A DNA stretch of 64,000 nucleotides from Pseudomonas frederiksbergensis (GCF_003732275.1 NZ_MOBM01000019.1:248001-312000), one strand, 5' to 3'; shown: positions 44,501 to 54,238, counted from the stretch's first letter. Numbers and translations are program-made. Notes: generated by a model not told the origin, from the letters alone.

Positions 44501-44870
44501 CGGCTCGGACCTGGACCTGGTGAAAGAGCTGCTGCTCAAGGCTGCCCGGGACAACCCGCGCGTACTGAAGGATCCGGAACCTCACGTGTACTTCCTGAGC
44601 TTCGGCGAAAGCACTCTCGACCACGAGTTGCGCATGCATGTGCGCGACCTCGGCGACCGTAACCCGGTGCTCGACGAGGTCAACCGCTTCATAAATCGTG
44701 AGTTCAAGAAGCAGAAGATCAACATCTCGTTCCGGCAAATGGAGGTCTACCTCAAGAACCTTCACGGCCAGGAGTACAAGATGGTGCCGGTCGAGCCGGA
44801 AACCAAAACCATCGTGCCGCTGGCCGATGGCAAACCGCGGCACGAGCCGCCACCTGTCGAACTCGACTAA
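41520..44870 (+). CDS. mscK: Large mechanosensitive channel, MscK/KefA-type
   Basis: A potassium-type mechanosensitive channel releasing solutes on osmotic downshock. The 1116 residues begin with a Sec signal (FIIMALLGLSLSISTLQAAE). A long Gln-rich periplasmic coiled-coil region follows (about 25-480), then about eleven membrane helices including FLPLAFLIGALLWRR, and the MscS core: pore-helix region VGLGFGMQEIFANFISGIMI, then FERPVRIGDTITIGNLSGTV and the beta domain IIVPNKTFITGQLINWSLTD. Length matches the MscK group. It follows nhaP2 by 34 bases, so potassium export and channel genes are probably co-transcribed. Confidence 0.9.
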   Translation: MSTLRTFIIMALLGLSLSISTLQAAEPPSSEAVQASLDKIAERKLPEADQKALQAVLQSTLTQLNNQRDYDQKLIDLKQQLTNAPKQNIENQRELTRLKATKVVPVAQRYTKETIQQLEQLLTERSTQQSDLQKALAEANSLIITAQTRPERAQAEISASQTRIQQINNILKLGKESGKILTPEQRDQLNAELAALNALIPLRRQELAGNSQLQDLGNSQHDLLSEKSDRLDQEIQELQTLINQKRLAQSQETVTQQSIEAQKAGGSSLLATESAANLKLSDYLLKSTDRLNEVTQQNLQTKQQLDSVTQSDSALDEQINVLKGSLLLSKILYKQKQALPRLRLDRDLADQIADIRLYQFEVSQQRELLSNPTTYVDNLLATQPPEQVTPQLRKSLLELATTRADLLERLNRELSAVLNESITLQLNQKQLLSTAQSLRATLDEQMFWIPSNKPLDLEWMHGVPERLERQVTTLPWASSLSELTDGLTQRPLLFLPLAFLIGALLWRRKNLYARLNKVHLDIGHFKRDSQWHTPQAILINILLAMPVSLGLALCGLALQIDARGQNANMGAALLQMAQAWLVFYTAYRILAPGGVAELHFRWEKPQVEFLQGWIRRLGLVVMALVTVVAVAELQPAALADDVLGMPVVLTCYALMAWLLSRLLVSSPTHENASLFRKAVGVMFTVLPIALFVAVCFGYYYTALKLSDRLINTLYLLMFWLVIEATFVRGLSVAARRLAYQRALAKRQAAKEAGDGEAVIEEPTLDIEKVNEQSLRLIRLALLGGFIAALYWVWSDLISVFSYLDNITLYEYTSGTGANMSMVPISIGDMLGALIIIGITFALARNLPGLLEVFVLSKLNLAQGSAYATTTLLSYVIAGIGFVSTLSTLGVSWDKLQWLVAALSVGLGFGMQEIFANFISGIMILFERPVRIGDTITIGNLSGTVSKIRIRATTITDFDRKDIIVPNKTFITGQLINWSLTDTITRVTLKLGVDYGSDLDLVKELLLKAARDNPRVLKDPEPHVYFLSFGESTLDHELRMHVRDLGDRNPVLDEVNRFINREFKKQKINISFRQMEVYLKNLHGQEYKMVPVEPETKTIVPLADGKPRHEPPPVELD

Positions 44871-44883
44871 CTGCTCTATCCCT

Positions 44884-46382
<1,499 letters not shown>

Positions 46383-46497
46383 GTGAACGTAGTCCCTCTG
46401 TGCAACTGAAGAAGGTAATGGCCTACAACCTATCGCCTTGATAATGACCACCTTCGACTCCAGATCAGTTGCATAGACTGCCCACTGAGAACCAATC

Positions 46498-46932
46498 ATG
46501 CCCGAACCACTGCTAATCCCCTGCCCCCACTGCAACGGCCTGAATCGCATCCCCGCCGAGCGCCTCAATGACCATCCAAAATGTGGCCGCTGCAAGGCCG
46601 AAGTCCTGCTCAACAAGCCGTTCGAATTGAAGCAAGGCGATTACGCCAGTCAGATCAAGGGCGACCTGCCGTTGCTGGTGGATGTGTGGGCGGACTGGTG
46701 CGGGCCGTGCAAGTCGTTTGCGCCGGTGTTCGAGCAGGCGGCGGGTCAGTTGGCGGGCAAGTGTCGGTTGGCCAAGCTGGACAGCGAGGCGAATCAGCAG
46801 TTGTCGGCGCAGCTGGGGATTCGCTCGATCCCGAGCCTGATTCTGTTCAAGAACGGCCGGGAAGTGGCTCGCCAGAGCGGAGCCTTCCCGTTGCCGCAGT
46901 TGATGAGCTGGCTGCGTAGCCAAGGGATTTAG
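46498..46932 (+). CDS. trxC: Thioredoxin 2 (zinc-binding type)
   Basis: TrxC is a cytosolic disulfide reductase induced by oxidative stress in enteric bacteria. The 144 residues have an N-terminal zinc site (Cys9, Cys12, Cys29, Cys32 in CPHC and CGRC) and a thioredoxin fold with active site WADWCGPCK (Cys68, Cys71) and cis-Pro in SIPSLILF. Length is normal. It lies 115 bases after selO, another redox-linked gene, and before a REPIN. Confidence 0.95.
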   Translation: MPEPLLIPCPHCNGLNRIPAERLNDHPKCGRCKAEVLLNKPFELKQGDYASQIKGDLPLLVDVWADWCGPCKSFAPVFEQAAGQLAGKCRLAKLDSEANQQLSAQLGIRSIPSLILFKNGREVARQSGAFPLPQLMSWLRSQGI

Positions 46933-46949
46933 AGCCACCACAAATAAAT

Positions 46950-47037
46950 GTGGGAGCGAGCCTGCTCGCGAAGAGGGCTTCACATTCAACATCTCTGTTG
47001 ACTGGACTTCCGCTTTCGCGAGCAGGCTCGCTCCCAC
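46950..47037. repeat. REPIN, family 1
   Basis: 88 bases with family 1 arms. The spacer (ACATTCAACATCTCTGTTGA) is the reverse-orientation form of the usual one. It lies between convergent trxC and the ParA-like gene. Confidence 0.9.
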
Positions 47038-47062
47038 AGTGGTTCGGTGTTGTTTGCAGGAA

Positions 47063-47833
47063 TCAGGCGTTTTCGAGAAGGTTGTGCAGGTCGACGAACT
47101 GCTGGGTCAGCTTGTGCCGCGGGTCGAGGTGGATCAGCGGCGTGTTGGCCTGGTGGGATTCGCGCATGCGCACCGAACTGGCCAGGTACACCGGCAATAC
47201 CGGTAGCCCTTCGGCGATCAGTTCGTCGAGGATTTGCTGAGGCAAACTGGCGCGGGCCTGGAACTGGTTGACGACAATGCCTTCAACTTCCAGCCCTTCG
47301 TTGTGGTCCTCCTTCAATTCTTCGATTTCCGCCAGCAGGCCATACAGCGCCTGACGCGAGAAACTGTCGCAGTCGAAGGGAATCAGCACACGATCAGCGG
47401 CGATCAATGCCGAGACGGCATAGAAATTCAGTGCCGGCGGCGTATCGAGGTAGATTCGGTCGTAATCGCCGTCCAGTTCCTCGAGCAATTTTCGCAGCTT
47501 GTTGATCTTGTGCTTGGCCTCAAGCTTGGGCTGCAAGTCAGCCAGCTCGGCGGTGGCGGTGACGACGTGAAGGTTGTCGAATGGGGTTTCGTAGATGTCG
47601 ACCTGGTTTTTTTTCGAGAACGGACCCGAGGACAGAGTCTGCTTGAAGAAGTCAGCGATTCCCATCGGGATATCATCACCGGTGAGTCCCGTCAGGTATT
47701 GAGTGGAATTGGCCTGAGCATCGAGATCCACCAACAGCGTGCGATAGCCTTCGCTGGCGCTGACCGCCGCCAGATTACAGGCAATGCTTGACTTGCCCAC
47801 CCCACCTTTCTGATTGAACACCACGCGCCGCAT
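47063..47833 (-). CDS. ParA/MinD-family ATPase without a ParB partner
   Basis: The 256-residue product has a deviant Walker A motif ([16 protein letters not shown]), the Walker A' region [18 protein letters not shown] and Walker B LDTPPAL. ParA-type ATPases position DNA or protein complexes by dimerising on DNA or membrane. No parB, DNA-binding partner or cargo gene is adjacent. No membrane-targeting helix is obvious at the C-terminus. The start ATG has GGAGG upstream. A similar lone ParA-like gene lies a few genes beyond selO in P. aeruginosa, as far as I recall. Cargo unknown. Confidence 0.88.
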   Translation of the reverse strand: MRRVVFNQKGGVGKSSIACNLAAVSASEGYRTLLVDLDAQANSTQYLTGLTGDDIPMGIADFFKQTLSSGPFSKKNQVDIYETPFDNLHVVTATAELADLQPKLEAKHKINKLRKLLEELDGDYDRIYLDTPPALNFYAVSALIAADRVLIPFDCDSFSRQALYGLLAEIEELKEDHNEGLEVEGIVVNQFQARASLPQQILDELIAEGLPVLPVYLASSVRMRESHQANTPLIHLDPRHKLTQQFVDLHNLLENA

Positions 47834-48191
47834 GTCAAAACCTCCGTGTATCAAAGAATGACCGAGTGTAGTAGTCCACGACGCTGCTTAGCTACCTCAC
47901 CGGCATCGGGACTACACAGTCATTGGAAAATATCCGGCGGAAAAAGCCGCCAACTCCTCCATCGACAGCCGATAGAGCTGACAGACATATCCGCTGCAAC
48001 GTGGATAATGGCCAAACGACAGTTTTTTCGCGAACCAGACGGTACATTTCGTTGGGCAAAATGTAACCAGCATTTGCTACACGCCCGCCGCACCGGGATA
48101 ATGCGCGCCACTCGGCGTTAAGCACCACGTAAGGTCCGCCGCGCTTTTTTGCGACTCACCGCGTCAAAGGAAGCCCGCAGGGGCGGGATGA
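47834..48191. other. Divergent gap between the ParA-like gene and the pigment operon
   Basis: 358 bases with no convincing gene; a 37-codon frame (48008-48121) lacks a ribosome site and family resemblance. It must hold promoters for both directions. The only structured site noticed is the inverted repeat at 48044-48064. Confidence 0.5.
48044..48064. promoter_or_regulatory. Inverted repeat ACATTT-N9-AAATGT before the pigment operon
   Basis: ACATTTCGTTGGGCAAAATG and T form 6-base arms separated by nine bases, extended by GGT/ACC just outside. It lies 128 bases before the first pigment gene and could be a regulator's operator. Evidence is the symmetry only. Confidence 0.3.
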
Positions 48192-48917
48192 ATGTCTGTG
48201 ATCAACTTCAACATCGCCCAATGGCGCGCATGGGCCCCAGGGCTTGAAAGCGTGGATGACTGGCAGGCCTGGAGCCGACAACCGGTCGTGCTCGAGCCCA
48301 GCGATGCCGCCCCCGATGTATCGTTTCTGCCGGCCATGCAGCGTCGGCGACTCAGCCGTCTGGCGCGGATGGCGTTTAGTGTCGGCTGGCCGTTGGCCGA
48401 TGGTCGCCAGGACCTGCCGTTGGTCTTTATTTCCCGCCACGGCGAAACTCCGCGTACTTTCGAAATTCTCAGTGATCTGGCGACTGACCAACCGTTGTCG
48501 CCCACTCAGTTCAGCTTGTCAGTGCATAACGCGGTCATCGGCCTATGGTCGATCATGCGCGGCGAAACCAGCGAGATGACCGCCCTCGCTGCGGCCGGTG
48601 ATGGTCTTGAACACGGCATGCTAGAGGCGGCGGCATTGCTTGATGAAGGAGCGCCTGCGGTACTGCTGGTAGTGACTGAAGAACAACCGCCCGCGGCCTA
48701 CTCGGCCTGGATCGACGACGTGCCATTCCCTTACGCGGTCGGCCTGCTGATTACGCCCGGCAATGAGTGGCAGCTGTCGCTGAACAGCACCTCGCAAGCG
48801 TTGTCCAAACCCCACTGGCCCCATGCCCTGAATCTGTTGCGTACCCTGCTCGGCCAGCAGACCACCTGCCAACATGCCTGGAAAAATCGTCTATGGACCT
48901 GGCAACGCAACCCGTAA
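48192..48917 (+). CDS. Ketosynthase-like chain-length factor of the aryl-polyene operon
   Basis: The 241-residue product matches the short N-terminal ketosynthase-like family that pairs with a true ketosynthase in aryl-polyene clusters (ApeC-type). Visible are WSRQPVVLEPSD, FLPAMQRRRLSRLARMAF, PLVFISRHGETPRTFEIL and PTQFSLSVHNAVIGLWSI. It has no catalytic Cys-His-His set, so it probably shapes chain length with the downstream ketosynthase. It is the first gene of the operon and overlaps the next by 25 bases. Confidence 0.85.
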   Translation: MSVINFNIAQWRAWAPGLESVDDWQAWSRQPVVLEPSDAAPDVSFLPAMQRRRLSRLARMAFSVGWPLADGRQDLPLVFISRHGETPRTFEILSDLATDQPLSPTQFSLSVHNAVIGLWSIMRGETSEMTALAAAGDGLEHGMLEAAALLDEGAPAVLLVVTEEQPPAAYSAWIDDVPFPYAVGLLITPGNEWQLSLNSTSQALSKPHWPHALNLLRTLLGQQTTCQHAWKNRLWTWQRNP

Positions 48918-49702
48918 CCGATAAAAACCGCGACGCTTATTACTGGCGTCTGCTGGCCACTGCCGCAAGCTTCACCCTGTTCGGGTTGGGCGGACTTTGC
49001 CTGCGACTGGTGGTGTTCCCGCTGTTGAACTGCCTGCCCGGAGACTCCCAGGCCCATCGTCAGCGGGCACGACAGACCGTCAGCCGGTGTTTCTGGTTTT
49101 TCATTCGGTTCATGGCTCGCACGGGCGTGCTGACCTATGACATTCAGGGTGCGGAAAAGCTCGGGCGGCCTGGCCAGATGATCGTCGCCAATCACCCCTC
49201 GCTGATCGATGTGGTGTTTTTGATCGGCCTGGTGGGTCACGCCAACTGCGTGGTCAAGAAGAGCCTCTGGGAAAATCCGTTCACCCGCGGCCCTCTACGC
49301 CGCACCGATTACATCAGCAACGACGGCAGCATGGACATGCTCGACGCCGCTGCCGACGCGCTGAAAAGCGGTCAGACCCTGATCATTTTCCCCGAAGGCA
49401 CCCGTACCCAACCCGGCAAATCGCCGGCCTTTCATCGGGGGGGCGCGGCAATCGCCGTGCGCGGTGCGAGAATCCTCACCCCGGTGATCATCAAGGTCGA
49501 TCCGACCACATTGACCAAGGCCGAACCCTGGTATCGGATTCCCAAACGCCGCGTGCACTTCAGTTTTCGTGTCGGGGCCGATATAGACCCACAGGCCTTC
49601 GCTACGCAGGGGCCCGCGCCCCAGGCCTCGCGTAAGCTCAATGATCATTTGCACCATTACTTTATTAAGGAGCTCGCCGAAGATGAGCGATCTACACCGT
49701 GA
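48893..49702 (+). CDS. 1-acyl-glycerol-3-phosphate-acyltransferase-like protein (PlsC family)
   Basis: A membrane-linked acyltransferase of 269 residues with one hydrophobic N-terminal segment (ASFTLFGLGGLCLRLVVFPL), the catalytic box NHPSLID (usual form HxxxxD) and IIFPEGTRTQPG. In aryl-polyene operons this enzyme probably attaches the polyene to a lipid carrier in the outer membrane. The start at 48893 (MDLATQPVTD) overlaps the preceding gene; the frame is open upstream but only as a shadow of that gene. It overlaps the first ACP gene by 20 bases. Confidence 0.88.
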   Translation: MDLATQPVTDKNRDAYYWRLLATAASFTLFGLGGLCLRLVVFPLLNCLPGDSQAHRQRARQTVSRCFWFFIRFMARTGVLTYDIQGAEKLGRPGQMIVANHPSLIDVVFLIGLVGHANCVVKKSLWENPFTRGPLRRTDYISNDGSMDMLDAAADALKSGQTLIIFPEGTRTQPGKSPAFHRGGAAIAVRGARILTPVIIKVDPTTLTKAEPWYRIPKRRVHFSFRVGADIDPQAFATQGPAPQASRKLNDHLHHYFIKELAEDERSTP

Positions 49703-49943
49703 AATCAAAGAACTGATCATTGACGCCCTGGGCCTCGAAGACATCGGCGTCGACGACATTGGCGATGACCAGACACTGTTCGGCGAAGGCCTTGGCCTGG
49801 ACTCGGTGGATGCCCTGGAACTCGGCCTGGCGATTCAGAAAAAGTACGGCATCAAAATCGATGCCGACGCCAAGGACACCCGTAATCACTTCACCAACGT
49901 GGCGAGCCTTGCGGCGTTCGTCACTGCAAAACAGGCAGCTTGA
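49683..49943 (+). CDS. Acyl carrier protein, first of two
   Basis: 86 residues with the phosphopantetheine site GLDSVDALELG (Ser41) and the acidic helix pattern of ACPs. AAGGAG lies upstream at slightly long spacing. Aryl-polyene clusters use two ACPs (ApeE/ApeF-type), one for the starter/ligase step and one for chain extension; which is which cannot be told. Overlaps the acyltransferase end. Confidence 0.92.
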   Translation: MSDLHREIKELIIDALGLEDIGVDDIGDDQTLFGEGLGLDSVDALELGLAIQKKYGIKIDADAKDTRNHFTNVASLAAFVTAKQAA

Positions 49944-49952
49944 GACCGGACC

Positions 49953-50207
49953 ATGCAAACTCGTGACGATATTTTCAATACCCTGCGCGATGCTCTGGTC
50001 GAACTCTTCGAGCTGGACCCCGAGCGCATCAGTCTGGGGTCCAACCTGTATCAGGATCTGGAAATCGACAGCATTGATGCGGTCGACCTGATCGATCACA
50101 TCAAACGCCAGACCGGCAAGAAAATCGCCGCCGAAGAATTCAAATCGGTGCGTACCGTCAGCGACGTGGTCGATGCGGTCTACCGTCTGGTTCAACCCGC
50201 CGCATGA
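49953..50207 (+). CDS. Acyl carrier protein, second of two
   Basis: 84 residues with EIDSIDAVDLIDHIK (Ser40 as phosphopantetheine site). It follows the first ACP by nine bases and overlaps the next gene by four (ATGA). The two ACPs differ clearly, which fits separate roles rather than recent duplication. Confidence 0.92.
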   Translation: MQTRDDIFNTLRDALVELFELDPERISLGSNLYQDLEIDSIDAVDLIDHIKRQTGKKIAAEEFKSVRTVSDVVDAVYRLVQPAA

Positions 50208-50749
50208 GCCGATTGATCGGCCTTGGCCTGCTGCTGGCAGGCCTGTTGTACCCCTTTGCGGTGTATTTCGGCATGGAGCATTTTGCCCCGTGGCAGTTCG
50301 GTCTGCTGCTGGGTAGCCTGTGGCTGGCGCGGGCGCTGACCGGCGAGCGACGACCTGGCAGCCTGTGGATGGCCACGGTCGCCATCGCATTCTGTCTGCT
50401 GCTGGCGCTGTTCGACAGCCCGGTGCTGCTGCGCTGGTACCCGGTGCTGATCAGCGCGTTCATGCTGGTGCTGTTCGGCCTGAGCCTGAAATATGGCCCG
50501 CCGATGATTGAACGCCTGGCCCGTTTGCGAGAACCGGAATTACCGGCCAGGGCCATTCGCTACACCCGCCAGGTGACGATTGCCTGGAGCGTGTTTTTTC
50601 TCTGCAACGGCTTGTGCGCCGCCGCCCTGACCCTTTGGGCGCCGCTGAGTTGGTGGATGTTGTACACCGGCCTGATCTCCTATGGATTGATCGGCCTGAT
50701 GTTTGCCATTGAATGGCTGATACGACAACGGGTAAGAGGCCGCCCATGA
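50204..50749 (+). CDS. Small polytopic membrane protein of the pigment operon
   Basis: 181 residues with about five or six membrane helices (LIGLGLLLAGLLYPFAVYFG, SLWMATVAIAFCLLLALF, WYPVLISAFMLVLFGLSLKY, VFFLCNGLCAAALTLWAPLS, GLISYGLIGLMFAIEWLI). No catalytic motif. Homologues of this COG4648-type protein accompany aryl-polyene genes. It may anchor the biosynthetic complex or help export; function unknown. Stop overlaps the next start (ATGA). Confidence 0.8.
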   Translation: MSRLIGLGLLLAGLLYPFAVYFGMEHFAPWQFGLLLGSLWLARALTGERRPGSLWMATVAIAFCLLLALFDSPVLLRWYPVLISAFMLVLFGLSLKYGPPMIERLARLREPELPARAIRYTRQVTIAWSVFFLCNGLCAAALTLWAPLSWWMLYTGLISYGLIGLMFAIEWLIRQRVRGRP

Positions 50750-52428
50750 ATTGGATAACACTTGAGCAACTGTTGCTCAAGGTTCAGCCGGACCGTGCCG
50801 TGACGGTGGAACCCGCGTTGAATCACGCGCAATTGTGCGAACAGGCCCTCAGCCTGGCGGCCGGCCTGCAAGCTCAGGGGGTACAGCGCATCGCCGTGCA
50901 TCTTGAGGACGCCGCCGACCTGGCCATTGCCCTGCTCGGCGCCTGGCGTGCCGGGGTCAGCGTGCTGTTGCCCGCCGACCTGCAAGCGCAGACTCGCCAG
51001 CGCTGGTCGACCGAGGTCGATCTGTGGCTGACCGATCAGGTCGACGACGCGCACCTGAGCGATTATCAGCATCCACCGCTGCCGGCCAACCCGCTGGATC
51101 TGGATCACTGTCAGCTGAGCCTGTGTACCTCCGGCTCCAGTGGCGAACCCAAGCGTATCGACAAAACCCTGCGCCAGCTGGCCAATGAAGTCGAAGCGCT
51201 GGAGCAATTATGGGGCGCAGATCTGGGCGAGGCCTGCATCATCGGCAGCGTTGCCACCCAGCACATCTACGGCTTGCTGTTTCGGGTGCTGTGGCCGCTG
51301 TGCGCCGGGCGCTCGTTCGTGCGTAAACAGCTGGCCTTCCCGGAAGACTTGCAGCGCGCCAGCCGCGAACACCCGGTCTTCGCCTGGGTCGCCAGCCCGG
51401 CATTGCTCAAACGCATGGGCGACAACCTCGACTGGCCAGCGCTGAGCGCGGTGCGCCGAGTGTTTTCCTCCGGTGGTGCGTTGCCCGCCGAAGCGGCGCA
51501 AAGCCTGCATGAACGCCTGCAACAATGGCCGACAGAAGTTTTCGGCAGCTCGGAAACCGGCGGCATCGCTTGGCGTCAGGGCCAGAATCTCTGGCAGCCC
51601 TTCGCCGATGTTGCGCTGAGCCAGGACAGCGATGGCGCCCTGCTTATTGCCTCACCGTACTTGCCGGCCGGCCATATTGAACACACCGCCGATGCCGCGC
51701 GCATCGCCGCCGACGGCCGTTTCGAACTGCTGGGACGGCTGGACCGAATCGTCAAACTGGAAGAAAAACGTATCTCGCTACCGATGCTCGAACAAGCGCT
51801 GATGGCGCACCGCTGGGTCGCCGAAGCGCGCCTCGGTGTGGTTCAGGAAAACCGCGCTTCATTGGGGGCATTGCTGGTACTCAGCGAGCAAGGCCTGCAT
51901 GCCTTGCGCAATCAGGGTCGACGCAGCCTCACTCAAGCCTTGCGTCAGCATCTGAGTCAGCATTGTGAAACGCTTGCCCTGCCACGCCGCTGGCGCTTGT
52001 TGCGGCAGCTGCCGCTGAACACGCAAGGCAAACTGCCCCAGGCCGAGGTCGAAGCCTTGTTGCTGGCGCCCCGTCCAAAAGCACCGCAAGTGCTGGAACA
52101 GCTGGAAGTTGATGGCGAGTGGAGCCTGCAACTGGCCGTCCCGCCAGACCTGGCGTATTTCAGCGGCCACTTTCCCCGAGCACCGGTATTGCCCGGCGTG
52201 GTGCAGGTGGATTGGGCATTGAGCCTGGGCCAGCAATTGATGGATCTGCCGGCAAAATTCGCCGGTATGGAAGTGCTGAAATTTCAGCAACTGGTGCGTC
52301 CTGGCGATGAAGTCCAGTTGCATCTGCGCTTCGACTCGGCGCGCAGTAAATTGTATTTCGCCTATCGCAATGAAACCGCCACCTGCTCCAGTGGGCGGAT
52401 TTTGCTGGAGGCTGCCAGCGATGCATAA
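50746..52428 (+). CDS. Acyl-ACP ligase fused to a hotdog dehydratase-like domain
   Basis: 560 residues. The N-terminal two-thirds is an AMP-forming ligase with the phosphate-binding motif [14 protein letters not shown], the A5-like [14 protein letters not shown] and the hinge [17 protein letters not shown]. It would load the aromatic starter acid onto an ACP (ApeH-type role). The last about 115 residues are a hotdog domain with [20 protein letters not shown], the FabA/FabZ-like pattern of ApeI-type dehydratases. In the Xenorhabdus system, as I recall it, the two are separate proteins. The gene ends GATGCATAA, overlapping an ATG that is probably the former start of the glycosyltransferase. Confidence 0.85.
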   Translation: MNWITLEQLLLKVQPDRAVTVEPALNHAQLCEQALSLAAGLQAQGVQRIAVHLEDAADLAIALLGAWRAGVSVLLPADLQAQTRQRWSTEVDLWLTDQVDDAHLSDYQHPPLPANPLDLDHCQLSLCTSGSSGEPKRIDKTLRQLANEVEALEQLWGADLGEACIIGSVATQHIYGLLFRVLWPLCAGRSFVRKQLAFPEDLQRASREHPVFAWVASPALLKRMGDNLDWPALSAVRRVFSSGGALPAEAAQSLHERLQQWPTEVFGSSETGGIAWRQGQNLWQPFADVALSQDSDGALLIASPYLPAGHIEHTADAARIAADGRFELLGRLDRIVKLEEKRISLPMLEQALMAHRWVAEARLGVVQENRASLGALLVLSEQGLHALRNQGRRSLTQALRQHLSQHCETLALPRRWRLLRQLPLNTQGKLPQAEVEALLLAPRPKAPQVLEQLEVDGEWSLQLAVPPDLAYFSGHFPRAPVLPGVVQVDWALSLGQQLMDLPAKFAGMEVLKFQQLVRPGDEVQLHLRFDSARSKLYFAYRNETATCSSGRILLEAASDA

Positions 52429-52567
52429 CTTTGGTGAGTGCTACGCACTCAATCGCGAGCAGGCTCGCTCCCACATTGGATCTCTGTTAAACACGAATGC
52501 CCTGTGGGAGCGAGCCTGCTCGCGATGCAGACACCTCGATCCTTCAGATGCACGCCATCATGCATAA
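52421..52567 (+). CDS. Leader ORF created by the REPIN insertion
   Basis: A 48-codon frame starts at the ATG overlapping the ligase stop, preceded by GGAGG at ten bases, the ribosome site that presumably once served the glycosyltransferase. It reads [18 protein letters not shown], through both REP arms, and ends ARHHA at a TAA that overlaps the present glycosyltransferase ATG in the same ATGCATAA arrangement. It may keep translation coupled across the insertion. The peptide is probably not itself functional. Confidence 0.35.
   Translation: MHNFGECYALNREQARSHIGSLLNTNALWERACSRCRHLDPSDARHHA
52453..52525. repeat. REPIN, family 1, reverse arrangement, inside the pigment operon
   Basis: TCGCGAGCAGGCTCGCTCCC at the left and GTGGGAGCGAGCCTGCTCGC at the right, 73 bases, with a short spacer. 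Same arm order as the element at 34960. It separates two genes of an operon whose other members mostly overlap. Confidence 0.9.
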
Positions 52568-53294
52568 CCCCTGCGCCGTAATCCCTGTCTACAACCACGA
52601 AACCGCAATCACTGCCGTGGTCGATGCCCTCCTTGCCAGTGGCCTGCCCTGCATTCTGGTGGATGATGCCAGCAGCCCGGCCTGCGCCAAGGTCCTTGAC
52701 CGACTGGCCCAGCGTGACCGGGTTCATCTGATCAGGCTCACCATCAATCAAGGCAAGGGCGGCGCGGTAATGACCGGTTTGCGCGAAGCTTCGCGCCTGA
52801 GCTTCAGCCACGCCTTGCAGGTGGACGCCGACGGCCAGCACGACCTGCAAGACGTAAAAGTCTTCATCGAGCATTCGCGCACCCATCCCGAGGCGGTGAT
52901 CTGCGGTTATCCGCAATATGACGACAGCGTGCCGAAGGGCCGTTTGTACGCCCGCTACCTGACGCACATGATGGTCTGGATCAACACCCTGTCGCTGCAG
53001 ATTCGCGACTCGATGTGCGGCTTCCGTGTCTATCCATTGCCGCCGACCCTGGCACTGATCGACTCGGCCAGGATCGGCAAGCGCATGGACTTCGACTCCG
53101 ACATCCTGGTGCGCCTGGCCTGGCGCAATCTGCCGATGCAGTGGCTGAAAACCAAGGTCCATTACCCTTCGGATGGCGTCTCGCATTTTCGCCTGTTCCA
53201 CGACAATGTACTGATTTCGAGCATGCACACCCGGCTGTTCTTCGGCATGTTGCTGCGGGCACCGGTGATCCTCTGGCGACGGTGGCGAGCATGA
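52560..53294 (+). CDS. Glycosyltransferase family 2
   Basis: 244 residues from MHNPCAVIPVYNHE. The GT-A fold shows CAVIPVYNH, LVDDASSPAC and the metal site QVDADGQHDL; no membrane helices are seen apart from a hydrophobic C-terminus. Aryl-polyene operons carry such an enzyme, probably to glycosylate the lipid-linked polyene or its anchor. The start at 52560 was chosen because it repeats the ATGCATAAC junction; an ATG at 52548 is possible, and neither has a clear ribosome site after the REPIN insertion. The stop overlaps the next start (ATGA). Confidence 0.87.
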   Translation: MHNPCAVIPVYNHETAITAVVDALLASGLPCILVDDASSPACAKVLDRLAQRDRVHLIRLTINQGKGGAVMTGLREASRLSFSHALQVDADGQHDLQDVKVFIEHSRTHPEAVICGYPQYDDSVPKGRLYARYLTHMMVWINTLSLQIRDSMCGFRVYPLPPTLALIDSARIGKRMDFDSDILVRLAWRNLPMQWLKTKVHYPSDGVSHFRLFHDNVLISSMHTRLFFGMLLRAPVILWRRWRA

Positions 53295-54238
53295 GTGACA
53301 ACGCAGACAAACAGCACTGGGCCGACCGCCAGGAGCGTGGCAGCTTCTGGCTGATGAAGTTCACCGCGCTCTGTGCAAAAGTCTTGGGCCGTCGGTTGTT
53401 GAGCCCGTTGCTGTACGGCATCGTGCTGTACTTTTTCCTGTTCGGACGCAGCGCCCGCCAAAGCGCCTGGCAATACCAGCAGCGACTTGCCGACTGGAGC
53501 AGTCGTAGCGAATTGCGCCCGAGCCATTGGCGGGTGTTCGGCCAGTTCATGGCCTTCGCCGACTCCATGCTCGACAAACTCGATGTGTGGAACGGCAAGC
53601 TGAGCATCGATCAAATCGAAATCATCGACCCTGCGCTGCTGCGCAATAAACTGCGCGGCACACGTGGGCAAATGCTGGTGGGCGCGCACCTGGGCAATCT
53701 CGAGGTCTGCCGGGCGCTGGCCGAGATCGGTGAGAAAGTCACCATGAACGTGCTGGTGCACACCAAGCACGCCGAACAATTCAACCGTCTGCTGGGCGAA
53801 GCCGGGGCGACCAATCTGCGGCTGATTCAGGTCAGCGAGCTGGACCCGGTGATCATGCTGAAACTGCATGAACGCCTGGAACGCGGCGAATGGCTGGCGA
53901 TTGCCGGCGATCGCGTGCCGCTGCATGGCGGACGCAGCGTGACAGTGGATTTCCTCGGCCATCAAGCCGCGTTCCCTCAGGGCCCATGGTTGCTGGCCGG
54001 TCTGCTGAAATGCCCGATCAACCTGATGCTGTGCCTGAAGAAACCCACTGGCGACTATCGACTGACCCTCGAACCGTTCGCCGACGCCATCGTGTGGAAA
54101 CGCAGCGACCGCGAACAGGTCATTCATCAGTGGGCTTCCCGCTACGCCGAACGCCTGGGTCACTATTGCCTTGAAGCGCCCCAACAATGGTTCAACTTTT
54201 ACCCTTTCTGGAAGACCGATGACGACGCCAACGCTTGA
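53291..54238 (+). CDS. LpxL/HtrB-like lipid acyltransferase
   Basis: 315 residues of the lysophospholipid acyltransferase group related to late lipid-A acyltransferases. A membrane segment lies near LLSPLLYGIVLYFFLFG. The catalytic box is GAHLGNLEVCRAL (H-x4-E), and WLAIAGDRVPLHGGRSV provides the second acceptor motif. It probably acylates the lipid portion of the polyene lipid. The start overlaps the glycosyltransferase stop by four bases; its end overlaps the lyase gene by 20 bases. Confidence 0.85.
   Translation: MSDNADKQHWADRQERGSFWLMKFTALCAKVLGRRLLSPLLYGIVLYFFLFGRSARQSAWQYQQRLADWSSRSELRPSHWRVFGQFMAFADSMLDKLDVWNGKLSIDQIEIIDPALLRNKLRGTRGQMLVGAHLGNLEVCRALAEIGEKVTMNVLVHTKHAEQFNRLLGEAGATNLRLIQVSELDPVIMLKLHERLERGEWLAIAGDRVPLHGGRSVTVDFLGHQAAFPQGPWLLAGLLKCPINLMLCLKKPTGDYRLTLEPFADAIVWKRSDREQVIHQWASRYAERLGHYCLEAPQQWFNFYPFWKTDDDANA

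Larger units (their letters stand above)
52421..52568 (+). repeat. 139-base insertion flanked by ATGCATAAC direct repeats
   Basis: ATGCATAAC occurs at 52421-52429 (ligase stop) and again at 52560-52568 (glycosyltransferase start). The DNA between them holds a REPIN and short flanks. The 9-base direct repeat looks like a target duplication or a replication-slip scar. Confidence 0.7.

Noticed and set aside
48008..48121. 37-codon frame before the pigment operon
   Set aside because: No ribosome site or family resemblance; lies in the promoter region.
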